Shown: piece by piece, positions 45,932 to 54,754 of the stretch
How the letters are laid out: each line of letters opens with the position of its first letter
How positions within the stretch are numbered: position 1 is the first letter of the stretch
NCBI RefSeq assembly: GCF_900186955.1
Contig: NZ_LT906438.1
Location: 3,596,001-3,660,000, forward strand
Reading direction: 5' to 3'
DNA length: 64,000 nucleotides
Origin: Bacillus pumilus
GTDB taxonomy: Bacteria > Bacillota > Bacilli > Bacillales > Bacillaceae
Notes under the pieces: model-generated
Told to the model about the DNA's origin: nothing
Database searches by the model: none
Seen by the model: only the letters and a program-made list of their open reading frames with translations
Program-made: the position numbers and the translations under genes

Positions 45932-47009
45932 GCGATATATGAATCTATCCCTAGAAAATGCACGGGCAATGAAAGGCCAGACATCACCGAACCCGCTCGT
46001 CGGGGCTGTGATTGTGCGCGATAATGAAATTGTTGGAGTCGGTGCTCATATGAAAGCCGGTGAACCACATGCTGAAATTCATGCACTTAAAATGGCTGGA
46101 GACAAGGCAAAAGGAGCCACTATTTATGTGACCCTCGAGCCTTGTTCCCACCATGGCCGTACAGGTCCTTGTGCGGAGGCACTTGTGAAAGCAGGCGTCG
46201 AAACCGTTGTCGTGGCAGCACTTGACCCGAACCCGCTTGTCGCTGGCCGCGGAATCGCCATTTTACAAGATGCTGGCATCCAAGTGATTACAGGCGTACT
46301 TGAGCAGGAATCCATTCTCATGAATGAAGTGTTTAATCATTTTATTACGAAAAAAACACCTTTCGTGACGCTCAAGGCAGGTATTACCTTAGACGGAAAA
46401 ATTGCGTCTGCTACGTCTGACAGCAAATGGATTACATCTGAGACATCCCGTTATGATGCTCATCATATCCGCAGCATCAATGATGCGATTTTGGTCGGTG
46501 CTCAAACTGTTATTCATGACGATCCTTCACTAACTGCACGGATTCCAAATGGGCATCATCCGATTCGAATTGTTTTAGACTCTAGGCTCTCAACACCGCT
46601 GACAGCAAAGATCGTCACTGATCAGATGGCACCAACATGGATCTTTACAACAAAGCAAGCCGATGAGGAAAAACGAGCCGCTTTAGAAGCAGCCGGCGTC
46701 AGCGTCTTTGTAACAGACAGCGAGACGCGGGTGCCCCTGCAAGAAGTACTTCAAATGCTGGGAGAAAGAAATGTCTCCTCCCTCATGATTGAAGGCGGCG
46801 GCCAGATCAATGCTTCATTTTTAGAACAGCAGCTTGTAGATAAATTGGTCATTTATATGGCACCTAAACTCATTGGCGGAAGACTTTCTCCTTCCTTTTT
46901 CGGAGGCGAAGGCATACGTCTCATGAGTGATGCCATTGAATTGGATCAGCTCTCAGTAGAAACACTTGGGAAAGATATTAAAATAACGGGCTATCCCGTT
47001 TATCAATAA
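45918..47009 (+). CDS. ribD: RibD, bifunctional diaminohydroxyphosphoribosylaminopyrimidine deaminase/reductase
   Basis: A 363-residue two-domain enzyme. The N-terminal deaminase has the zinc motifs HAEIHAL near residue 53 and EPCSHHGRTGPC near 78. The C-terminal reductase (from about 150) has VTLKAGITLDGKIA, ILVGAQTVIHDDPSLT and IEGGGQINASFL. It takes the RibA product two steps towards 5-amino-6-ribitylaminouracil phosphate. TTG 45918, 7 bases after AAGAGGTG, is preferred as it restores the normal N-terminal HERYMNLSLENA. RibE/RibH are not adjacent. Ends with a strong terminator. Confidence 0.92.
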   Translation: MPHHERYMNLSLENARAMKGQTSPNPLVGAVIVRDNEIVGVGAHMKAGEPHAEIHALKMAGDKAKGATIYVTLEPCSHHGRTGPCAEALVKAGVETVVVAALDPNPLVAGRGIAILQDAGIQVITGVLEQESILMNEVFNHFITKKTPFVTLKAGITLDGKIASATSDSKWITSETSRYDAHHIRSINDAILVGAQTVIHDDPSLTARIPNGHHPIRIVLDSRLSTPLTAKIVTDQMAPTWIFTTKQADEEKRAALEAAGVSVFVTDSETRVPLQEVLQMLGERNVSSLMIEGGGQINASFLEQQLVDKLVIYMAPKLIGGRLSPSFFGGEGIRLMSDAIELDQLSVETLGKDIKITGYPVYQ

Positions 47010-47011
47010 CA

Positions 47012-47058
47012 AAAACAAGGCGGCTGTTGAGGAGATCTAAACAGCCGCCTTGTTTTTA
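47012..47058. terminator. Strong bidirectional terminator after ribD
   Basis: AAACAAGGCGGCTGTT / AACAGCCGCCTTGTTT, a 16-bp perfect stem, A-run before and T-run after; serves ribD and the convergent VOC gene. Confidence 0.92.
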
Positions 47059-47073
47059 AAAATCTAGTTTTTT

Positions 47074-47442
47074 TTAGTCTGTTCTCTCTAAAAATTCAAT
47101 TCGATTCCCAAAGGGATCTTCTACATAGAACCGGATGGCTCCTTCCAATGGCTCATCTTCTCTGATGCTAATGTGGTGATTCAATAATGCCTTTTTTAAT
47201 TCCGATAGACTCTTTACAAGAAAAGCTGGATGGGCTTTCTTTGCAGCTTGGAAATGATCCTGTATTCCAATGTGAAGCTGATGATGACCGCATTGAAACC
47301 AGACACCTCCACGTTTAACTAAATTACTAGGCTTGGGTATTTCCTCCATTCCTAAAATTCCGCCAAAAAACAAAAGTGCTTTCTCTTCACTACCTTTTGG
47401 GGCAGCTAATTGAACATGATCGATTCCAACAAAATTTGACAT
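47074..47442 (-). CDS. Single-domain VOC (glyoxalase/dioxygenase superfamily) protein
   Basis: A 122-residue VOC protein: FVGIDHVQLAAPKGSEEKALLFFGGILGMEEIPKP, HHQLHIGIQ and IRFYVEDPFGNRIEFLER, with candidate ligands H8, H59 or H63 and E119. ATG 47442 follows GAGAGG. The open frame continues upstream to 47721 with no ribosome-binding site and with low-complexity, shadow-like sequence, so that extension is rejected. Substrate unknown. The 338-base region up to 47780 holds a parS-like site but no gene I can support. Confidence 0.78.
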   Translation of the reverse strand: MSNFVGIDHVQLAAPKGSEEKALLFFGGILGMEEIPKPSNLVKRGGVWFQCGHHQLHIGIQDHFQAAKKAHPAFLVKSLSELKKALLNHHISIREDEPLEGAIRFYVEDPFGNRIEFLERTD

Positions 47443-47757
47443 AATCCTCTCTTCCTTTCTTTTCTCAATTGGTTTTTCTATGAAGTGTTTCTTAAGTTTT
47501 TGTGATACTGAGCAAATTTGCTTGGGTATTTTTGTTCTTTGCTTCATTGGTGGGCTTGATACTTGGAGTCCTTCAGTGAGGTGTTTCATACGATGTAGAG
47601 TTTGATTGATTTCATCTAAATGACAGTGCAAAATTTTTTCAAAAACAGAACTCCCATTGTAATGAAAGTTCTGTCCATCTAAGTGTCTCTTGTAATGACA
47701 TTTGAAACCAAGACATATCATGTGTAGTGATTCATTTTGGTGAAACTTGTCGTAAAA

Positions 47758-47773
47758 TGTTTCATGTGAAACA
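47758..47773. other. Near-consensus parS site (ParB/Spo0J binding)
   Basis: TGTTTCATGTGAAACA matches 15 of 16 positions of the Bacillus parS sequence TGTTNCACGTGAAACA, and the symmetry extends to AAATGTTTCA / TGAAACATTT (22 bp). It lies between genes. The cyd-sigY-lic-ywb neighbourhood is origin-proximal in B. subtilis, where parS sites are found. Confidence 0.65.
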
Positions 47774-47780
47774 TTTATAG

Positions 47781-48635
47781 TTAATTCCCTTCTACCAGCC
47801 TGCCAAAGCTTTCGGGTGAAAGTCCCGGTGACACTCGAACACGGTGCAAGGACATCATGCCCTGTTCCTTCTTCGCATGTCCTGGTTCAGTGGTGACGGC
47901 CATTTGATAACCGGCTTGCTTCGCCAGTTTTAGCGTGTCTTCGTTATAGCGCCCGACAGGATAGCTGACCATTCTCGTACGCTGAGAAAAACGTTGATCA
48001 AAGAATGCCTTTGATCCTTTTAATTCCTCTTTCTGCTGCTCCTTTGATAAACGATTGAGCTCTAAATGATGAATGGTATGACTCTCAATTGATAGCCCAT
48101 TTGCTATCATTTCATCCATTTGTTCATCCGTTAAGTGGTTCGGACGGCCAATGGATTGCTCAATCATGAAAATCGTTGCCTTCATTCCATACTGCTTTAA
48201 AATCGGAAATGCCTTTGTATAGTTATCGGTATATCCATCATCGAATGTAATAAGGACACACTTTTCACTTGGCTTCGTATTTGTTGTGAAGACGTGGTAC
48301 GCTTCTTCTGGCGACAGCGTGACATAGTCGTTGTCCTTCAGCCATTTCATATGAGCCGCAAACTCGCTCTTTGGTACACGAAGCGAGTTACCGCTGGAGA
48401 TGCTGTGATACATCAAAATCGGAAGCTCTACCGGTTCCTTTTGCTTAATCCAGTTTTGTGTATCTATCTCTGCCTCTTCTTTCTGCTGAATCTGTTTTGT
48501 TTCTTTTGCTTGTAATTGACCCTTTTCCTCTTTGACTACTTGCTGGTTTCCTTCCGTTTGCTCCTTCGTTCCCATACAACCCGAAATGAGCAGCGCCACA
48601 AGACCAACCGCAATCAACATACATGTTTTTTTCAT
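47781..48635 (-). CDS. yxkH: Polysaccharide deacetylase lipoprotein (YxkH-like)
   Basis: A 284-residue lipoprotein, lipobox LLISGC with Cys20, a Gln/Glu/Lys-rich linker to about residue 65, then a NodB-type carbohydrate esterase 4 domain. Visible: LPILMYHSIS near 72, metal/catalytic TFDDGYTDNY near 130, SHTIHHLELN near 178 (metal His pair) and MVSYPVGRYNE near 219. It probably removes acetyl groups from wall or surface glycans outside the membrane. Resembles B. subtilis YxkH in length and layout. Adjacent to, but probably separate from, the PTS operon upstream. Confidence 0.82.
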   Translation of the reverse strand: MKKTCMLIAVGLVALLISGCMGTKEQTEGNQQVVKEEKGQLQAKETKQIQQKEEAEIDTQNWIKQKEPVELPILMYHSISSGNSLRVPKSEFAAHMKWLKDNDYVTLSPEEAYHVFTTNTKPSEKCVLITFDDGYTDNYTKAFPILKQYGMKATIFMIEQSIGRPNHLTDEQMDEMIANGLSIESHTIHHLELNRLSKEQQKEELKGSKAFFDQRFSQRTRMVSYPVGRYNEDTLKLAKQAGYQMAVTTEPGHAKKEQGMMSLHRVRVSPGLSPESFGRLVEGN

Positions 48636-48700
48636 TCACCAATCCTGCTTTCTCTCTATCTATCGAATGATTATAACAGAAATTGGTTACTACCTGATAT

Positions 48701-49030
48701 CTATTTTGACAGGGTGTTCATTTTTTTACACATTTCAATCATTTCGATGGCAAGCAGATGAATGGTCTCTGTTGTGAGCATTTGATCTTCTGCATGTATC
48801 AGCAGTAAAGAAAAGGGAAGCTGCTCACCTGCCGCCTCTTTTTGGATCAGCGACAAGTGCAGGTTGTGGATGCTTCGAAACGCTTCCTCCCCTTTTTCAA
48901 TCAACTGCTGTGCTTTTTCAAAATCATCAGCTCTTGCTAGACGAATCGCTTCGACATAATAACTTCTTGCCTCGCCTGCATGAGCAATGATTTGAAAGGC
49001 TGCTCCCTGCATTTCCTCTAATACCGTCAT
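48701..49030 (-). CDS. Beta-glucoside PTS component EIIA (LicA-like, second set)
   Basis: A 109-residue lactose/cellobiose-class EIIA with the phospho-histidine in LLLIHAEDQMLTTETIHLLA (residue about 75). ATG 49030 follows GGAGGAG with a 6-base spacer; the frame extends to TTG 49045. Last gene of a four-gene PTS operon (EIIC, GH1, EIIB, EIIA). Clearly paralogous to LicA in this window. Confidence 0.88.
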   Translation of the reverse strand: MTVLEEMQGAAFQIIAHAGEARSYYVEAIRLARADDFEKAQQLIEKGEEAFRSIHNLHLSLIQKEAAGEQLPFSLLLIHAEDQMLTTETIHLLAIEMIEMCKKMNTLSK

Positions 49031-49049
49031 CTGCTTCTCCTCCAATTAC

Positions 49050-49373
49050 TTAAGATTCATTTGCTAGTTTCAGAGCATGCTCTAGTATTTTTTCTCCGTT
49101 CGCTGTTCCGTATAATCTCACATTGATGACATCAACAGGTATTTGGTAAGGTGCCGCTGTTTTTTCTGCTGCCTTTTTCATAAAGCTTACTTGCGGTCCA
49201 AGTAAAATCACCTGCACATCTTCTCCATGCTCTTCTAATTCATCCGCAATAGCCCCTTCAGGTATGGCGTATATCTCATATTCCAGCCCCTTCGCTTCTG
49301 CGGCTGCCTTCATTTTGGACACTACAATGGATGTCGACATTCCTGCGGCACAAGCGAGAATGATTCGTTTCAT
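49050..49373 (-). CDS. Beta-glucoside PTS component EIIB (LicB-like, second set)
   Basis: A 107-residue EIIB beginning [21 protein letters not shown]; Cys8 is the phosphorylated residue. C-terminal half DVQVILLGPQVSFMKK and IPVDVINVRLYGTANGEKIL match LicB. Between the GH1 gene and EIIA. Confidence 0.9.
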   Translation of the reverse strand: MKRIILACAAGMSTSIVVSKMKAAAEAKGLEYEIYAIPEGAIADELEEHGEDVQVILLGPQVSFMKKAAEKTAAPYQIPVDVINVRLYGTANGEKILEHALKLANES

Positions 49374-49385
49374 ATCCCAACACTC

Positions 49386-50819
49386 CTATCGATAGTTGAC
49401 TTCTGTTTGGGCCTTCAGTTCCCTTGTTTTAATTAATGTCTGGTACCAATACGCTGATGCCTTCAACTGACGATTCCGTTCATTTTCCAGCTGGATTTCG
49501 ACTAATCCGTAGCGATTTTTAAAGGCATTCATCGGCGATACATTATCCGTAAAAGCCCACAGCATATAGCCCGTGCAATTTGAGCCTTCTGCTTTCACTT
49601 GAAGTGCCCGTTTCAAATGCTGGCTGATAAATGAAATGCGATACTGGTCATCAATGATACCGTCTTCTTTTTTAAACCGTTCTTCCTTTTCTACACCCAT
49701 GCCGTTTTCGGCCACAAACCACTCAATATTTCCGTATTCTGCTTTAATTCTCATGCCCATATCATAGACAATGTCTGGGTAGATTTCCCACCCTCTGAAT
49801 GGATTCATTTTTCTTCCTGGAAGCTCAAACATATCGTAATAATAAGACGGGTGAAATGGTGTCATCTCATTCCACGCCTTACTCGGTGCTTTGACACGAT
49901 GCGGATAGTATAAGTTGAGCCCAACGACATCAACCGTATGATTCTTGATGACCTGAAGCTCTTCCTCTGTCGCATCGAAAAGAATCTCATGCTTTTTTAA
50001 CACATCAAGCAGTTCTTCTGGATACTCTCCTTTGATGGAGGGATCTAAGAACATTCGATTGAAAAACAAATCATATATCCGTGCCGCTTCTTGATCATGT
50101 GGGGCAGAGGATCTTGCATACGTCACTTCTGGATTGAGAATCACCCCAATTTTTGCACCTGTCGATTCCTTCAATCCCATCTCCCGAAACAGCTTCACTA
50201 CTTTTGCTGTTGCCAGCGCTTTATGATAGTTCCACTGCATCCATTTCTTCGTATTTTGCTCAAAGGGATAACGTATAGCATCTAGGTACACGCGTGTTTG
50301 GACAACAATCGGTTCATTAAAGCTAAACCAATGCTTGACCCTGTCTCCATATCGCTCAAACACCTTTTCCGCATAGAGAACAAACAGCTCGACGACATGC
50401 TTTGATGACCATCCGTCGTACTTTTCAAGCAGCACGGCTGGAAGCTCATAATGCTCTAAGCAAAACATCGGCTCTACACCTACTGCGATTAATTCATTGA
50501 TCAAATCATCAATGTAACGGGCATATGCTTCATCCACAATCCCCTTCTCGTAATCGATGAGAAACCTCGACCAATTGATCGATGTCCTATAATGAGTCAG
50601 ACCGATTTCTTTCATGAGAGCTACATCTTCTGGATAGCGCTCGTAAAAGTTCGTCGCACCAGCCGGGCCATATCCTTCGTGCCAAACGTGATACCCGTTC
50701 TTATACCATAAATCGATGTACGAGTCCTGATGCGCTTGCTTTCCCTTCCATCCCTCCGTTTGCCAAGCAGAGGCCGCAGCACCTAGGATAAAATCTCTTG
50801 GAATCTCGATTCTGTTCAT
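49386..50819 (-). CDS. 6-phospho-beta-glucosidase, GH1 family
   Basis: A 477-residue glycoside hydrolase family 1 enzyme. Acid/base Glu lies in HWFSFNEPIVV near residue 171 and the nucleophile Glu in WFVAENGMGVE near 373; N-terminal FILGAAASAWQTEGW is the GH1 signature. It splits imported phospho-beta-glucosides, replacing the GH4 enzyme LicH used in the other lic operon. ATG 50819 follows AAGGTGG; the longer frame to 50957 is rejected. Precise substrate (cellobiose, gentiobiose, glucomannan) unknown. Confidence 0.9.
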   Translation of the reverse strand: MNRIEIPRDFILGAAASAWQTEGWKGKQAHQDSYIDLWYKNGYHVWHEGYGPAGATNFYERYPEDVALMKEIGLTHYRTSINWSRFLIDYEKGIVDEAYARYIDDLINELIAVGVEPMFCLEHYELPAVLLEKYDGWSSKHVVELFVLYAEKVFERYGDRVKHWFSFNEPIVVQTRVYLDAIRYPFEQNTKKWMQWNYHKALATAKVVKLFREMGLKESTGAKIGVILNPEVTYARSSAPHDQEAARIYDLFFNRMFLDPSIKGEYPEELLDVLKKHEILFDATEEELQVIKNHTVDVVGLNLYYPHRVKAPSKAWNEMTPFHPSYYYDMFELPGRKMNPFRGWEIYPDIVYDMGMRIKAEYGNIEWFVAENGMGVEKEERFKKEDGIIDDQYRISFISQHLKRALQVKAEGSNCTGYMLWAFTDNVSPMNAFKNRYGLVEIQLENERNRQLKASAYWYQTLIKTRELKAQTEVNYR

Positions 50820-51002
50820 GTCGCCACCTTCCCTTTCCTCGTTTGAACGTGAAGTCCTTCCCAAAATCCTTGCAAATACATAGCCTTCACAATTGCCCCC
50901 ATATCGAGACTTCCTGCCCTTTTTTCGTATATTTACGGTCAAGTGAAATGGGATCATCCTCTCCGTACCACCTGAATTGCATATTCATTCCTGCCTCTCC
51001 TT

Positions 51003-52313
51003 TTATTCTGAATCTGGTGCCGCTTCTGGTTTGCGGTTAGACAAGAGAACAAATGGCAAATAGATGAAGACTGCGACCACAATACAGATGACCTGTGTGA
51101 TGACAGCCCCCATGCTGCCAGCGGTGGACAGCCATGCATTCACAATCGGTGGTGTCGTCCACGGCACCATCACGACGGCTTTTCCAGCAAACCCTGTAGC
51201 TGTCGCAATGTAACCAATCGTTCCTGTCACAAGTGGTGTGACGATAAATGGAATTGCCATCACAGGGTTTAACATGACAGGTAAGCCAAAAATAACGGGT
51301 TCATTGATGTTGAAGAGACCCGGACCAGATGAGAGCTTGGCAATACTTCGCATCTCTTCCCTTCTTCCAGCAATAAAAATCGCAATTAAAAGCCCAATGG
51401 TCACACCTGAACCACCGATGCTCATATACACATCCCAAAATGGCATCGTGATGATATTCGGAATCTCTTTTCCTTCTTGAAATGCTGTCATATTCACTGC
51501 AATTGATCCTAATAAGAGCGGCTCCCGGATCGGTTTGATCATCTGGTTGCCATGGATGCCGATCACCCAGAAGAATTGCGCCACAAACATCAACGTTAAA
51601 ATCCCCGGTAGACCCTGTACAACACTTTCTAGCGGGCGTTGCACCACGTTATACACTGCTTCATGCAAATAAATACCTGTCAAACGGTGAAATGCAAAGC
51701 CGAATGAACTAATGATCGTAATCGTAATGATCGAAGGAAAAAGTGATGAAAAAGATGTTGCCACATTCGATGGAACTGAATCTGGCATCTTGATTTGCAG
51801 CCATTTCACCTCGGTCAGCTTACAAAAAATTTCCACAGATACGATCGCAATGATCATCCCTAAAAATAAGCTTTTTGGATCGGAAAATTGCCTTGCCAGT
51901 ACATCTACAACCTCACGCATCGATCCATCCACTTCAAGAAGAAGTGTCGTTGGAATAACAGATATAAATGAAATCAATGCCATCAGCCCTGGGAACAGGG
52001 ACTTGTGCCCGTTGATTTTCCCAAGCTCTATCCCGATGAGGAACACAGCCCCAATCGTTAAAAAGTTCAGCGTGGCATAATTGATTGCCTTCATAATTGG
52101 CTGAAGCTCCGCTAAAAATCTGAACATCTCAAAATGAGCAAGCCCTGTTTCCGGGCTCATGATCATATTTGCCACCAATACAGCAAAAGCCCCTGTAATG
52201 ATGATTGGCATCAGTGTGACAAATGCCTGTTTAATCGCCATAATATACTTCTGATTCGTGATGCGATAAGCCACATTCCCCATGACGTCTGCCGCTTTCT
52301 CCTTGAAGCTCAT
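51003..52313 (-). CDS. Beta-glucoside PTS permease EIIC (LicC-like, second set)
   Basis: A 436-residue EIIC of the lactose/cellobiose class, about ten hydrophobic segments, with IKQAFVTLMPIIITGAFAVLV near residue 29, WVIGIHGNQMIKPIREPLLLG near 243 and FNINEPVIFGLPVMLNPVMAIPF near 322. ATG 52313 follows AAAGGGGGAG. First gene of the operon, with a CRE between it and the regulator gene. Confidence 0.9.
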   Translation of the reverse strand: MSFKEKAADVMGNVAYRITNQKYIMAIKQAFVTLMPIIITGAFAVLVANMIMSPETGLAHFEMFRFLAELQPIMKAINYATLNFLTIGAVFLIGIELGKINGHKSLFPGLMALISFISVIPTTLLLEVDGSMREVVDVLARQFSDPKSLFLGMIIAIVSVEIFCKLTEVKWLQIKMPDSVPSNVATSFSSLFPSIITITIISSFGFAFHRLTGIYLHEAVYNVVQRPLESVVQGLPGILTLMFVAQFFWVIGIHGNQMIKPIREPLLLGSIAVNMTAFQEGKEIPNIITMPFWDVYMSIGGSGVTIGLLIAIFIAGRREEMRSIAKLSSGPGLFNINEPVIFGLPVMLNPVMAIPFIVTPLVTGTIGYIATATGFAGKAVVMVPWTTPPIVNAWLSTAGSMGAVITQVICIVVAVFIYLPFVLLSNRKPEAAPDSE

Positions 52314-52367
52314 GATCTGTCTCCCCCTTTGCAAAAACTCGTGATCATCCTCCTTTTTGATGTTATT

Positions 52368-52383
52368 TTAAAAGCGCTTTCAT
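52368..52383 (-). promoter_or_regulatory. CRE of the second beta-glucoside PTS operon
   Basis: ATGAAAGCGCTTTTAA (minus strand) matches the CcpA consensus with one mismatch and has the palindromic core AAAGCGCTTT. It lies 55 bases upstream of the EIIC start, the same position as the CRE of licBCAH. Confidence 0.7.
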
Positions 52384-52402
52384 TAACATCTAATCTTTTT
52401 CC

Positions 52403-54361
52403 TCACAGATGCGGAAATGGGTGTCCCGTTTTTTCATTCGGATGCTCCAATACTTGAAGCGCCGTCGTCAGTTCCTCAAATGAAGCGGCCTTGATGAGTT
52501 GCTCCACCACTTCCTTGCGCTCTGTCAGCCGTACAAGAAATTGATAAAGTGATTGCAATTCTTTTTGATACGTCTTCTGGATACTTAACAAACAAACGAC
52601 TTGTACCCGATTTTCACCCCACAGCACCGGTTTTTTCAACGTACAGATCGCACAAAACGTGTCATCTGTTGCCGGCTTCATCGGATGAGGAATCGCAACC
52701 AAATGACCGAACGATGTCGGTGACACTTGCTCTCTTTCCAGCAATAATTGTTCAAACTCTTCCGGGATGCGATCCTGTTCCTTGAGCACGTTTACGAAAA
52801 ATTGCAGTACCTCTTCCCTTGATTGAAGGTCTTGCTGAAAAAATGTCAGCGCCGGACTCACATACCGCAAAACCCCTGTATCCTGCGCGCCCTGAACAAA
52901 CCGTTTCAGCCGCACAATATCATCGTCACTTAGAATGGTATGTACATCAATCACTGGTACCGGCAACGTGTTCTGAAGCGGAATGGTACTAATAATAAAA
53001 TCAATGCTTCTCAAATCATACGAAGGAATTTCCCTAACACTTGCAGTGCCAGCGATCTCTAGCCCTCCGCTAAAAGCCGCTGTCAGTTTATGAAGAAGGA
53101 GCTGACTGCTGGCGACACCCGTCGCACATACAATCAGACATCTCTTTCTCACATGCTGTGATTTTGTCCGCTCGATTGCAGCACCGATATGAAGCGCCAA
53201 ATACCCAATCTCATCCTCATGAATCTCAATTCCCTCTTTTTCTCTAAGCCACCTACCCATATAGACGCCAGCTTCAAATGCAATGGGATAATGCCTTTTA
53301 ATGTCCGTTAAATAAGGGTTACGAATGTTCATACCGTACCTAAAACGATGAATAGCGGAACGTAAATGAAGACTTAATCCAACGATTAATTCTTTATCAA
53401 ATTGAATATCAAGTGACATGTGCTCCTCTACATAAGCAAGCAGTTGGTGGATGAAGCGAAAGTGATCTTCGTCTAGAAGATGACATAGCGTATGACCGGT
53501 ATCTCCGTATGCCATCATTTTCGCTCCCATCAAGTGAATCGCAATATACGCCCTTTCAGATAATGGAAAATCAATCGCTAGGACATGCCGAATATCCTCT
53601 GCCATTTTTTGAGCTACTTGGAAAACAGGCTGCACTTGAATCTCTTTTAATTCCGTTTCTGGCATCATGACCAGTTTTTTCTCTTCAATTCGTTTGCATG
53701 CAATGGCGATGTGGGTGACTAAATTACTTAAACCGATTTCTGACAGATGAAGTCCGCTTACTTTTGTACGTGAACGCACGATATCCTGAATCAATTGATA
53801 CGTTTCTTCAGGTAACAGCGCCGGGTTCGCATGCGCTTGCTGAAACACATGCTCAGCCATACAATATCTTAATTTCATCTCATCCCCTGTCAGCTGCAGT
53901 CCATATTTAGGACGATGTGACACAGAAAGTCCATGTAATGAAAACAAATGTCTGACCGCTTTCAAATCATTTTTCACTGTCGATTCACTCACAAATAATT
54001 CCTCTGCGAGCGCGTCTAACTTAATATAGTCTTCTGACAGAAGCATCCTTTTCAATAGATGGGCTACACGGTCCTCAGGCTGATTGGGTATGGTTTGCTC
54101 CTTTTTTTCGTTTCTTTCTCCCAATGACTTTTTCAAAAATGTACGAAAAGACCCATAATCCTCTACGGTCAATGTATACCCTGCCCCGCGTTTGATATGA
54201 AGTACGGCTCCATGTTCATCCAAAACAGATTTAAGCGCTTTCATATCTGTTCGGATCGTTCTTGATGTGACGCCAATCATGCGGGCAATTTCTTCACTAG
54301 TCAGTTCCTGTTCCGCTTGCATCAGTCGTTTCAGCAGCTCCTCCTGACGTAGAGATAGCAT
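52403..54361 (-). CDS. LicR-like PRD-containing PTS-controlled transcriptional activator, intact
   Basis: A 652-residue regulator: N-terminal HTH (RLMQAEQELTSEEIARMIGVTSRTIRTDM), second HTH (LDALAEELFVSESTVKNDL near 125), PRD1 (about 185-290) and PRD2 (about 300-405) with His in NLVTHIAIACKRI, IHLMGAK, LSLHLRSAI and LALHIGAAI. An EIIB-like domain (CLIVCATGVASSQLL near 414) and an EIIA-like domain (FGHLVAIPHPM near 562) follow. Phosphorylation by HPr and the cognate EIIs tunes it. Directly upstream of and codirectional with its PTS operon. It is the intact paralogue of the broken licR. Confidence 0.92.
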   Translation of the reverse strand: MLSLRQEELLKRLMQAEQELTSEEIARMIGVTSRTIRTDMKALKSVLDEHGAVLHIKRGAGYTLTVEDYGSFRTFLKKSLGERNEKKEQTIPNQPEDRVAHLLKRMLLSEDYIKLDALAEELFVSESTVKNDLKAVRHLFSLHGLSVSHRPKYGLQLTGDEMKLRYCMAEHVFQQAHANPALLPEETYQLIQDIVRSRTKVSGLHLSEIGLSNLVTHIAIACKRIEEKKLVMMPETELKEIQVQPVFQVAQKMAEDIRHVLAIDFPLSERAYIAIHLMGAKMMAYGDTGHTLCHLLDEDHFRFIHQLLAYVEEHMSLDIQFDKELIVGLSLHLRSAIHRFRYGMNIRNPYLTDIKRHYPIAFEAGVYMGRWLREKEGIEIHEDEIGYLALHIGAAIERTKSQHVRKRCLIVCATGVASSQLLLHKLTAAFSGGLEIAGTASVREIPSYDLRSIDFIISTIPLQNTLPVPVIDVHTILSDDDIVRLKRFVQGAQDTGVLRYVSPALTFFQQDLQSREEVLQFFVNVLKEQDRIPEEFEQLLLEREQVSPTSFGHLVAIPHPMKPATDDTFCAICTLKKPVLWGENRVQVVCLLSIQKTYQKELQSLYQFLVRLTERKEVVEQLIKAASFEELTTALQVLEHPNEKTGHPFPHL

Positions 54362-54497
54362 AGGCTCTCCTCCCTTGGCATTTACTTTTGCCTATCATCA
54401 TAAACGAAAGTAGAACTCTTTGCCCAGTTTTTCTTTCAAATCGGGAACCACGATATGGCTCATTCGTATGAATAGGAAACAAGAGTAGGGATGCATC

Positions 54498-54710
54498 ATG
54501 GGTTCTTTTATGTTTGTTGTTATTATGATATTGGCTTCTTTAGGAGCAATCATCGCCCATTTATTCACATCAAAGGATCAACGTACGTCTGCGAAGCGTT
54601 CTTCACATCACAGTTCAACAACAAGTACCTATACTGATTCTTATACTCATCACGCTTCTGATGCCTCCTGCGGGGGAGATTCCGGGGATAGTGGTGGTGG
54701 ATGTGACTAA
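54498..54710 (+). CDS. Small membrane protein with Ser/His-rich, Gly-Cys C-terminus
   Basis: A 70-residue protein: one membrane span (MFVVIMILASLGAIIAHLF), then a Ser/Thr/His-rich region (KRSSHHSSTTSTYTDSYTHH) and a C-terminal SCGGDSGDSGGGCD with two cysteines. The ribosome-binding site is weak (AGGGATG). I do not recognise a named family; the Gly-Cys end resembles C-termini of some secreted or membrane proteins of unknown role. Flanked by the LicR-like gene and a terminator. Confidence 0.6.
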   Translation: MGSFMFVVIMILASLGAIIAHLFTSKDQRTSAKRSSHHSSTTSTYTDSYTHHASDASCGGDSGDSGGGCD

Positions 54711-54713
54711 ACA

Positions 54714-54748
54714 AAAAACAGCCGCTCGCTGATGAGATGGCTGTTTTT
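54714..54748. terminator. Bidirectional terminator
   Basis: AAAAACAGCC / GGCTGTTTTT stem with a 15-base loop separates the small membrane protein from the convergent YwqH-like gene. Confidence 0.8.
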
Positions 54749-54754
54749 ATTATT

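Noticed and set aside
47443..47721. N-terminal extension of the VOC gene
   Set aside because: No ribosome-binding site at the far start, no family resemblance in the added 93 residues, and a good GAGAGG site before ATG 47442.
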